This document shows positions 1 to 6,071 of a DNA stretch of 12,188 nucleotides, piece after piece. Below the pieces are notes generated by a model. That model did no database searches, had not been told where the DNA came from, and saw only the letters and a list, made by a program, of their open reading frames with translations. The translations under genes and the position numbers were made by a program. Positions within the stretch are counted from its first letter, which is position 1; every line of letters begins with the position of its first letter. This DNA is from JAEXNA01 sp050486105 (GTDB taxonomy: Bacteria > Vulcanimicrobiota > Xenobia > Xenobiales > JADMJV01), in NCBI GenBank assembly GCA_050486105.1, contig JBJHCR010000198.1, positions 1 to 12,188 of the forward strand. Direction: 5' to 3'.

Positions 1-7
1 GATGCAT

Positions 8-78
8 CCCCCCTGGCAGCGTTGGTTCTCGCTTAAGTATTCTCGATACTAGTCGCTCGAACCGCCTTGCCAGGGGGG
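8..78. other. Long nested inverted repeat (stem-loop or cruciform)
   Basis: CCCCCCTGGCA at 8-18 is perfectly complementary to TGCCAGGGGGG at 68-78. Inside it GGTTC (24-28) pairs with GAACC (59-63), and AGTAT (36-40) pairs with ATACT (46-50) around the loop TCTCG. The three stems nest on one axis, so a transcript would form one long interrupted hairpin. There is no T-run after the 3' arm on either strand, so it is not a canonical intrinsic terminator. It could be the first element of the leader of the next gene, the end of an upstream transcript, or a small structured RNA. The family is unknown; I did not recognise an SRP, tmRNA or tRNA fold. Confidence 0.6.
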
Positions 79-94
79 CGCCTCGACAACCGAA

Positions 95-139
95 AATAGA
101 AAGTTATTCCGGACCAGATCCTAAGTCGCTTTTTCTATT
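95..139 (+). other. Second leader stem-loop
   Basis: AATAGAAA at 95-102 is the exact reverse complement of TTTCTATT at 132-139, and a further G-T wobble is possible (103/131). The stem lies between the large inverted repeat at 8-78 and the hairpin at 141-193, with almost no spacing to the latter. It is A/T-rich and weaker than its neighbours. Its main interest is that it completes a run of three consecutive hairpins ahead of the 671-residue gene. Confidence 0.4.
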
Positions 140-140
140 C

Positions 141-193
141 TGCATCCCAGGGATTTCTCCTGATTTCTGAAAACCTCTTAGGAGAGGGATGCA
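141..193 (+). promoter_or_regulatory. Hairpin that hides the ribosome binding site of the 671-aa gene
   Basis: The 14-base stretch 180-193 (AGGAGA followed by GGGATGCA) contains the Shine-Dalgarno sequence and ends two bases before the TTG start at 196. Its GGGATGCA part is the exact complement of TGCATCCC at 141-148, and its AGGAGA part is the exact complement of TCTCCT at 156-161. The two helices would stack, separated only by a 7-base bulge on the 5' side. A second copy of TGCATCCC at 3-10 could compete for the same partner. This looks like a translational on/off leader (riboswitch, RNA thermometer or protein-bound leader). The structure is seen in the sequence; the function is inferred. 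Confidence 0.5.
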
Positions 194-195
194 CG

Positions 196-2211
196 TTGGA
201 TTCAAACTCTCGCGAATGCAACGATATAGAAGAATTCGTTCGAAGTCTTGAGGCCGCTGGTACGACCCAAGGGCAAGGCCGTTTTTCTCTTGATCCCCGT
301 CGGGCGTACGAAGTTCTCCGCGCTCAGGGGCGCACTGGAGAGGGCGGTGCGCTCTATCTCATGGCCGCCCTCTATCGTCATCTCGAGGGCCAGCCCGTTC
401 GCCTGGAGCGGGGTTTGTTTGGATTGAGGCTCAGTTGGCCCAAGGCGATGCTCAAGGAACCAGAATCCCCTCATTGGGTCCTAGCTCGAGAGGCCCTCGC
501 TGGCGATGGGGTTCGTCTTGAGTGGCATGGGGTCTCAGTTGCATTCAAGAGCGACAGCCTATTTTCATTGGGTGGGCTGGGGGTGGCCGAAGTGGTCGAG
601 CGTCTCTTCGGCCTCGTAGAAAAACGCTTGAACTACTTTCCGGGCTACGCCGAACAGGATGAGTCTGCAGACCAGTTTCTGATTCAGGCGAGCCTTCAAG
701 ATGGGCTACTGCAGGTATGGAGGCGCCGTCCAGCCCACCCTCGGGTGCTTTGGCGGGTGGATGGCATCGCTTATGTACAGCGCTGGAACCTCCCCATCAA
801 GGCCCTGATAGTCGACGACCACTTGCGAACGGACCTGACCTTGACGACAGTTGTCGAGCAAGAGCGTGGACGAGATTGGCTGAATCGGACTCGGTCCATT
901 TTTCTGAAACACTTGGCCGAGCAGATCTCGGAAACGCAAGTCTTTCTTCTGACCTCGGCCGATGTCCGACCTCAAGACGAACCCACATTCTTAAGCTACT
1001 TGGATTTTCTGACCTCTCAAGCTCATTCGGAGATCGATCGAGAGGCCTTGTTGAGGGCTGTGAAATTTCCCGATGTGTTCGGAAATAGCTGGAGCTTAGG
1101 TCGGTTGATCGAGGTCTACCAACGAGAGGGCAAGCTGTTGGTGTTGACTTCTTCGGTCTCCCTGTCGTTTTCTGTTCCTGACCCCAAACTGCCGTTGCTG
1201 GTTTGGACAGGACAACTCAAGAGGGTCGGCACGATTCTCTTTCCTCATGTTGCTCCTGGAGACGGCTATCTCTACTCCCTCCGAACCAACCGCAGTCAAC
1301 GCACCGAAGTGGCTCGCCGGACCCAGGGTTCGGTGCTGGCTACTAGGGACCTCGAAAACTGCCGATTGACCTTGCTCCGCTGGGGAGACGCCGAGTCCCC
1401 ATCCGAGTTGCAGTTGGTGGGTTATCGAAGGGCAGCCCGCACCATCCGACTGGAAGACCATGCTCCCCCAGGTTTGAGGCTCATCTTAGAGAGTGAAGCG
1501 GAAATTGAGGGGCAACCCGAATTGACCACCGAGCAGCGCTGGGCCGTACTACAGATGGTTGACGAAACCTTTTCTCAATCGCCCTTAGAGCCCGAGATTC
1601 TGCGGGCGTTAGTCTATTGGTCCAACCTCGAGCCTTTGGAAACCCTAGGAGACCTGCCGACTTTGGCTGAGGTTCCCTGTTTTGAGGCGGTCACTGGTGC
1701 ACTTGTCAGTCTCGCACAAGTTTTGAACCATGCTAGAAGCCTAGGGGAAGTTCCCATAATGGAAGAGCGGTCAGCGAGCATCCCCAGCAAGCTTCCTTTT
1801 GCTCTGATACTCTGGTCGGACCCGCTGCTGTTGCGCTTGACTTGGCCGGTGACAGAGGTGGGGCGAGCGGTGAGAGAGGCTCTCTGGCAAGAAGAAGGTC
1901 GCCAACGCTGGTTAGAGCGCTGGTGTCCGGGTGAACCTCGTTTCCCGGTCGAGGTCTCTCAGGTGCTCAAGCGTGATGAGAAGGTCTGGCTTGGGCGAAG
2001 CACCACGGCAGGGAGTCCGACCACCCTCACCGTTTGGAGGGAAGGTCGGCCTCTGGGGACTGTTACCCTCAACGAGAACGAGTTCCCGAAAGGCTTTTCC
2101 GTCATCTACCTTGACGACGATTTTCCTGGAGACATCTATTGGGCCGGGCCCGATACTGCTGCTTTGGACAGATTGCTTCCCCAACTTAGAGAACTCTGCG
2201 CCGCCAGATAG
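196..2211 (+). CDS. Large hypothetical cytoplasmic protein (671 aa)
   Basis: I do not recognise a family. The TTG start is chosen because a GGAGAGGG Shine-Dalgarno (181-188) sits 7 bases upstream, and no better in-frame start lies upstream. There is no signal peptide and no evident membrane segment. The protein is rich in Leu, Arg, Glu and Trp and looks like a mixed alpha/beta globular protein. It has a charged N-terminus (about residues 1-20), a region with amphipathic helices (about 30-160), a middle part with alternating strands (about 300-430) and a C-terminal region beginning near residue 540. I saw no nucleotide-binding loop, metal cluster or catalytic signature. It converges on the histidine-kinase-like gene with only 13 bases between the stops and no hairpin between them. 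The upstream leader is heavily structured and may control its translation. The reading frame is intact and its codon use resembles that of the neighbours, so it is very likely a real gene. Confidence 0.85.
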   Translation: MDSNSRECNDIEEFVRSLEAAGTTQGQGRFSLDPRRAYEVLRAQGRTGEGGALYLMAALYRHLEGQPVRLERGLFGLRLSWPKAMLKEPESPHWVLAREALAGDGVRLEWHGVSVAFKSDSLFSLGGLGVAEVVERLFGLVEKRLNYFPGYAEQDESADQFLIQASLQDGLLQVWRRRPAHPRVLWRVDGIAYVQRWNLPIKALIVDDHLRTDLTLTTVVEQERGRDWLNRTRSIFLKHLAEQISETQVFLLTSADVRPQDEPTFLSYLDFLTSQAHSEIDREALLRAVKFPDVFGNSWSLGRLIEVYQREGKLLVLTSSVSLSFSVPDPKLPLLVWTGQLKRVGTILFPHVAPGDGYLYSLRTNRSQRTEVARRTQGSVLATRDLENCRLTLLRWGDAESPSELQLVGYRRAARTIRLEDHAPPGLRLILESEAEIEGQPELTTEQRWAVLQMVDETFSQSPLEPEILRALVYWSNLEPLETLGDLPTLAEVPCFEAVTGALVSLAQVLNHARSLGEVPIMEERSASIPSKLPFALILWSDPLLLRLTWPVTEVGRAVREALWQEEGRQRWLERWCPGEPRFPVEVSQVLKRDEKVWLGRSTTAGSPTTLTVWREGRPLGTVTLNENEFPKGFSVIYLDDDFPGDIYWAGPDTAALDRLLPQLRELCAAR

Positions 2212-2224
2212 AGGAAAGAGTCCA

Positions 2225-2854
2225 TCACTCCAATTCAACAATGTTCAAGTGCACGGCTACAGAGTTCGAGTCTTCGGATATGGATGCTCCCTGAGATTTC
2301 AAAACCTCTAGGCCCCACTCCAGGGCGTGAGGTCGTTCCGGATCGGGCTCACCATAGCCTCGATGAAGTTTCTCGGCAACGACCTTCCACGCGGCCACTG
2401 TATCGCTGGTTTCTAGGTGTAAACTCGCCTTTGGGCTGGCGAAGCTAGCTCCTATGGTTGCAAGCAGGCCAGCTCTTAAGAGCCAGGGATTACCTTCCAC
2501 CTCTTCGAGATTTGGAGGCGGATTGGCTAAACAACTGAGTTGACTTGAGTTTCGGTAGCTCACGATGCGGGCCAATCGGCTAACATCGGTCCACAGGTCC
2601 AAGAGATTTCCCCGACTACTCTCTGATTCTCTTCGTGACATGCGACTGAGCATGCCGACGTGGTTTCGAGCTTCTCCGGCCGCTCTTTCTACGTGATTTA
2701 GGTCCTCGATGCAGTCGATGCCCTCGGGGGCCATCTCTATAACCATCTGCGTATAGCCCAATATTTGTGTTATGGGCGAGGCCATTTCGTGGGCCAAAGC
2801 ACGAAGATATGGGAACATGATGTTTCCTGCGCTTTTGGATTGAGGATCATTCAT
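2225..2854 (-). CDS. Short histidine-kinase-like protein with H-box and degenerate ATPase half (possible phosphotransferase)
   Basis: Residues 17-34 carry a HisKA dimerisation/phosphoacceptor motif, LRALAHEMASPITQILGY, with His22 as the expected phosphorylated residue. Residues 48-75 form the second helix of that hairpin. The rest (about 85-209) keeps the order of a HATPase domain but not its chemistry. The N-box position (about 122-139, WLLRAGLLATIGASFA) lacks the conserved Asn, no DxGxG or G2 glycine box is visible, and only a C-terminal GLEVLKSQGASIS-like segment recalls the end of the domain. There is no sensor, HAMP or transmembrane region. The ATG overlaps the stop of the response regulator gene (ATGA at 2851-2854), so the two are translationally coupled. 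DHp plus a decayed ATPase is the layout of phosphotransferases such as Spo0B and ChpT; that function is inferred here. The alternative is a highly diverged kinase. Confidence 0.8.
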   Translation of the reverse strand: MNDPQSKSAGNIMFPYLRALAHEMASPITQILGYTQMVIEMAPEGIDCIEDLNHVERAAGEARNHVGMLSRMSRRESESSRGNLLDLWTDVSRLARIVSYRNSSQLSCLANPPPNLEEVEGNPWLLRAGLLATIGASFASPKASLHLETSDTVAAWKVVAEKLHRGYGEPDPERPHALEWGLEVLKSQGASISEDSNSVAVHLNIVELE

Positions 2855-3987
2855 AGATTAGCCTGGTCACTTTCTGCTCGGGATGAAACGATCTCTGAGT
2901 ACTTCTCAGAAAACACTTTGACAATATCAGGGTCAAATTGGGTGCCTGAGTGTCTTAGAATTTCATCTCTGGCCGCTTCTTCGGTCATGGCAGCCCGATA
3001 AGGTCTTGAACTCACCATGGCGTCGAACGCGTCGCAGACGCCGATCAAGCGGGCCACTTTGGGGATGTCTTCGCCCTGGAGGCCGTCGGGGTAGCCTTCA
3101 CCGTTCCAATGCTCGTGGTGAGACCTCGCGATAATCTCGGCGAGCTTCAAGGTGTTGCAGGTGCTGTTGGACAAAATCTCCGCGCCTACTCCAGGGTGCT
3201 TCCTGATGAGCTCCCATTCGTCTTGCTCCAAACCATCGGGTTTTTGAAGGAGTCGAGCCGGAACACTGACGTAACCCACGTCTCGCAGGAGAGAAGCCTG
3301 GGGGACCAGGTGTGGGTGGTCAACAGTCGCTAGAACTGAAGCGGCAAGAGCTTTAACTGTTCGAGCGAAGCGTCGAAAGTGAGTTTCGTCTTCGCCCAGA
3401 TGAAAGCGGCTGACCCTGGCGAGCCGCAGCAGAGTCTCTCGATGGGCGGCCTGGAGCACCTCGGTTCTGCTCGTCACAGCACTCTCGAGTTGTTCGTTTC
3501 GCCAATAAAGCTCTTTGCTCAGGAGGCGGGCTTCCAACAGGTTACGGATTCGAGCCACGACCTCAAAGTCGAACGGCTTAACTATGTAATCTCGCGCTCC
3601 AGCTGCCAAAGCTTGCATTCTGGTGTGTCGGCCTCGCTCACCGGTCAGCACAACAATGGGGATCGGTCCATACTTGGTGGGCAGGGCGCCGATCTCGTCG
3701 AGGATCTCGAAACCGCTCTTGCCTGGCATATTGAGGTCCAACAGTATGAGATCCGGCTCATTCTTTTGACAGGCTTCGATCACAGAATTTGAATCTGTGA
3801 TCCCTTCCACCAGTCGAAATCCTCGACGATTGAGAACTTTGGTGATGAGTTCTACTACGGGCTCTTCATCGTCGACGATGAGAATTCGGGCTGCTTGGAC
3901 ATCCATCTTGGATGGGAAGCTTCGGACCGAGAGGTCAGAATCATTCTGAGGGAGGGAAGTTTTTCGAGAAGCTTTCACCGTCTCCAT
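2851..3987 (-). CDS. Response regulator with HD-GYP-type output domain (RpfG-like), one metal-site His replaced
   Basis: The REC domain (about 33-150) has the acidic pocket Asp39/Asp40, phosphoacceptor Asp84 (LLDLNMPG), Thr115 and Lys137, so it should be phosphorylatable. A helical linker (about 150-195) leads to an HD-GYP domain (about 196-370). The retained metal-site residues are Glu199, His203, His264, His290, His291 and Asp319, together with GYP at 298-300. The HD dyad itself reads Arg235-Asp236 (LLRDVGY in place of LLHDIGK). HD-GYP proteins hydrolyse cyclic di-GMP to pGpG and/or GMP. Loss of this histidine probably weakens or abolishes activity, leaving a binding or scaffolding role. 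The first 47 bases overlap the end of the secreted-protein gene. Its own Shine-Dalgarno is weak, so the exact start is uncertain; GTG at codon 4 and Met28 (just before the REC domain) are alternatives. Its stop overlaps the start of the kinase-like gene. Confidence 0.93.
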   Translation of the reverse strand: METVKASRKTSLPQNDSDLSVRSFPSKMDVQAARILIVDDEEPVVELITKVLNRRGFRLVEGITDSNSVIEACQKNEPDLILLDLNMPGKSGFEILDEIGALPTKYGPIPIVVLTGERGRHTRMQALAAGARDYIVKPFDFEVVARIRNLLEARLLSKELYWRNEQLESAVTSRTEVLQAAHRETLLRLARVSRFHLGEDETHFRRFARTVKALAASVLATVDHPHLVPQASLLRDVGYVSVPARLLQKPDGLEQDEWELIRKHPGVGAEILSNSTCNTLKLAEIIARSHHEHWNGEGYPDGLQGEDIPKVARLIGVCDAFDAMVSSRPYRAAMTEEAARDEILRHSGTQFDPDIVKVFSEKYSEIVSSRAESDQANL

Positions 3988-5353
3988 TCCTAACCCCGGG
4001 TCCGAACTGGAGAAACAGAAGTTGGCTCGAACTTTGGTCTAAGCGCATGGACACCGGGCCGGAGTCGGTGGAGCCCTCGGCTTCTAGGCTTAAGGTGTAC
4101 CAGTCGGCTCTTGGAGCTGTGAAGGTCAGACTAGCCGGCAGAGGGGCAACCGTTCGTTCTGGAGTGACGTTTTTTTGCGAGAGGCGTACTTCGCTCGAAC
4201 CTCCGCCTTCGATCCTGAGCAGGGCGCGGCAAGACACCGTAGTGGGAGAGGTCCAGTCCGGCTTCCCGAATTGGAGGTGGCTTCGGACCAACAGAGTGTC
4301 ACCTTGGTCAAGATACAATTGACGGGTGAGAACTCGAACAGGACCGATGTTGCCTCCGAAGCTGTCCTGCTCTACCGAATGCTGGCCAAAACCGAGGAGC
4401 CATTGCCCGTCTCTAGCGTAGTGCAGGGCTTCCAAGAAGGTGGTTTCAGGATAGAGCACCAGACCGTTGCCGAAGGCTCCATAGATGCGAAATTCCAAGA
4501 GCCCCTCTTCGGTTTCGTTGAAGGTCTTGTAGCCATCGAAAGAAAGGGGGGCAAAAAGGTTGCTGGCTGCCACATTGAGCCCTCCATAGGGAGAGATCGG
4601 CCGATCGTTCCAACTGGTTACGCCAGCCAACATTTCCAAGCCAAATCTGGCGACCCCGACGGTAGAAGCCACCGTTCTCAAGACATCGCCCGGTTGACCT
4701 GTGAGTCTGAGTTCCGCAAGGGCTTGTTGAATGTAGGGAGCCACGGCCACGACTTCAGGCGCACTACCGTGGTCCCTGAGAACTTGGCTCAAGAGCAAGG
4801 CCTCATCCCTTTGAATTTCGGAGTGAGTCTCGTAGGTTCTGAACTGCTCCACGATGAGATTGCCGTACCGAAGATTTTCCTGATAGTCTACGGCTACTGG
4901 AAAATTGCCATCGCTGTGAAAGGTGGAAGCTTCGGCGGTTACCTTGAGGCGGCCTGATGCTCTAGCGAGATAGAGTCCTCGGGCTTCCATGGGCAGATGG
5001 TGACTGCCCTCTCGGTCATTGATTTCGATGCTGCTGTAGCCCACTTTCTGTCCGTTGACCGTGACGCGGAACTGTTGACCCACGAGGTCGGTTTCGTCTA
5101 TGGTCAGTTGGCTCTGCGCTCCTACCATTAGGAGGTCTCCAGCTTGGACCTCGACCATCTGAGTGTAGAGGGGATGCCAGCCGCTGTTGCTAGGGAGAAT
5201 GGTGGTCAGCAAATCGCTGGATTCCCACACGCGATAGAGCGCTCGACCACTAGGTTGCCAATCTTCGAGTTCCTCATCTGCTCCTGCGGAGCTCGGCAAG
5301 CAAGTCATTATCAAGGCTAAAGTTAGAAGCCAGGCGAACCGAAATCCGGTCAT
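3941..5353 (-). CDS. Secreted beta-rich hypothetical protein (470 aa)
   Basis: The N-terminus is a Sec signal peptide: Arg5, hydrophobic core about 6-18, and likely cleavage after Ala25 in SSAGA|DEE. The mature protein is mostly predicted beta strand with no membrane anchor. Two segments look like related beta-sandwich units. One (about 55-145) contains the stretch VEVQAGDLLMVGAQSQL, the other (about 345-455) contains LYLDQGDTLLVRSHLQF. In both, a 'GD-hydrophobic' strand is followed by a longer Thr/Ser-rich strand pair. Between them lies a helical region (about 165-250). I do not recognise a family and see no catalytic signature. The ATG overlaps the upstream cyclotransferase-like gene by ATGA (5350-5353), and the 3' end overlaps the response regulator start by 47 bases, so it is part of the signalling operon. 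It could be an extracytoplasmic binding or adhesive protein; that is a guess from context. Confidence 0.85.
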   Translation of the reverse strand: MTGFRFAWLLTLALIMTCLPSSAGADEELEDWQPSGRALYRVWESSDLLTTILPSNSGWHPLYTQMVEVQAGDLLMVGAQSQLTIDETDLVGQQFRVTVNGQKVGYSSIEINDREGSHHLPMEARGLYLARASGRLKVTAEASTFHSDGNFPVAVDYQENLRYGNLIVEQFRTYETHSEIQRDEALLLSQVLRDHGSAPEVVAVAPYIQQALAELRLTGQPGDVLRTVASTVGVARFGLEMLAGVTSWNDRPISPYGGLNVAASNLFAPLSFDGYKTFNETEEGLLEFRIYGAFGNGLVLYPETTFLEALHYARDGQWLLGFGQHSVEQDSFGGNIGPVRVLTRQLYLDQGDTLLVRSHLQFGKPDWTSPTTVSCRALLRIEGGGSSEVRLSQKNVTPERTVAPLPASLTFTAPRADWYTLSLEAEGSTDSGPVSMRLDQSSSQLLFLQFGPGVRNGDGESFSKNFPPSE

Positions 5354-5874
5354 GGGTCCGCAGTCTTTCTGCGCACTGTAGGCTGATAGGGTTCAGGTTC
5401 GGGTGCATCGGGGGGAGGCCAATACGGAATTCTTGGCCAAGAAACCTGAGCCAGCAGCGATTCAGGAGCGATATAGGTCCAGGCCCACAGCCAGGAGCTT
5501 TCAGGCAACCTCCGAGCGGCCACTAACACTCTCAGGTAGTCTGAAGGTTGCCCAAACTCGAAGCCCTCGAATCGGTCGAGATGCGGCCAGCATTGCGGCG
5601 AAGAACGGAACCATAGCAGTTGTCCAGACACCAATTCCTGAGCCGTTGCTTCATAAGTTGTTGGTGTGCTCGGCAGTTGGAGGCCGGGTGTTCCTGCCTG
5701 TCCGAAATGACCGGACAGCTCCAGGGCCGGATATCCCTCAGGACGCAACCGCAGGATTCCGGGTAGCTGGGCCGGGCAAGAGTCTGTAATCCAGGTCTTG
5801 ACCATGAAGTCATTGCATTGCCCTAGCATCAGCGAACCGTAAGCAAATAGGGGGAGGTCGTTCAGGGAGTTCAT
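5350..5874 (-). CDS. Gamma-glutamylcyclotransferase-fold (AIG2/GGCT-like) protein
   Basis: Residues 9-16 (LFAYGSLM) match the substrate-binding YGSL loop near the N-terminus of this fold. LDRFEGF at 99-105 supplies the expected catalytic glutamate, Glu103, followed by the typical Tyr113-Leu-Arg strand. VSGQLLWF (82-89) fits the V-x-G-x-L strand. Enzymes of this fold convert gamma-glutamyl-amino acids or gamma-glutamylamines to 5-oxoproline plus the free amine; the substrate here is unknown. At 174 aa it is slightly long for the family because of a Pro-rich C-terminal tail (about 150-174), which may be disordered. It is the first gene of the four-gene minus-strand operon and overlaps the secreted-protein gene by ATGA. 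The ATG at 5872-5874 has only a distant GAGGG upstream, so the start is moderately certain. Confidence 0.85.
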   Translation of the reverse strand: MNSLNDLPLFAYGSLMLGQCNDFMVKTWITDSCPAQLPGILRLRPEGYPALELSGHFGQAGTPGLQLPSTPTTYEATAQELVSGQLLWFRSSPQCWPHLDRFEGFEFGQPSDYLRVLVAARRLPESSWLWAWTYIAPESLLAQVSWPRIPYWPPPDAPEPEPYQPTVRRKTADP

Positions 5875-5888
5875 CGCGTCTGGTAGTT

Positions 5889-5898
5889 CCCTCGAGGG
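5889..5898. promoter_or_regulatory. 10-bp palindrome CCCTCGAGGG between divergent genes
   Basis: This perfect palindrome lies 15 bases upstream of the cyclotransferase-like start, on the side facing pheS. It also covers the only GAGGG that could serve as Shine-Dalgarno for that gene, at an unusually long spacing. It is short enough to be chance; it is listed because a longer palindrome follows 28 bases away. Confidence 0.25.
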
Positions 5899-5926
5899 GG
5901 GTGGCTCGCCTGCTTCAACTCATGTT

Positions 5927-5944
5927 CAGCCTCCTAGGAGGCTG
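5927..5944. promoter_or_regulatory. 18-bp perfect palindrome (candidate operator)
   Basis: CAGCCTCCTAGGAGGCTG is a perfect 18-base inverted repeat with no spacer, roughly central in the 128-base gap between the divergent cyclotransferase-like gene and the pheS leader ORF. A spacerless symmetric site of this length is typical of a dimeric repressor operator, and its position would let it control both directions. As RNA it would form a short hairpin with no U-run, so it is not a terminator. I could not identify convincing -10/-35 boxes in this gap. The cognate regulator is unknown. Confidence 0.45.
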
Positions 5945-6002
5945 GCCGGATGTGGTCATGCCGTCCAGATAGTGCGGTAATCCGCCCTCCAGCAGGAGTT
6001 TA

Positions 6003-6071
6003 ATGGCTTGGTCTCGGAGCCTCTCCGCTCCCCACGTCCAGTGGGGCATACGGTTGCCAAGGGAGAGATAG
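6003..6071 (+). CDS. Possible 22-codon leader peptide ahead of pheS
   Basis: The first ATG after the AGGAG at 5994-5998 (spacing 4) opens a 22-codon frame that is out of phase with pheS. It begins MAWSRSLSAP and ends at TAG (6069-6071). That stop shares its last base with the preferred pheS GTG (6071), giving a TAGTG junction suited to translational coupling. The peptide has two Trp and no Phe, so it is not a classical Phe-sensing attenuator. The alternative reading is that the AGGAG serves an in-frame TTG at 6008 and pheS starts there (531 aa), in which case this ORF is not a gene. Confidence 0.35.
   Translation: MAWSRSLSAPHVQWGIRLPRER

Noticed and set aside
8..78. Bacterial SRP (4.5S-like) RNA, because GTTGGTTCTC resembles the 5' part of that RNA
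   Set aside because: The conserved apical GGAA-type loop and its flanking asymmetric bulges are absent, and the hairpin closes after only 71 bases.
4175..4957. 260-aa plus-strand frame inside the secreted-protein gene
   Set aside because: It lacks a plausible ribosome binding site and domain, whereas the minus-strand frame has a signal peptide and operon overlaps.
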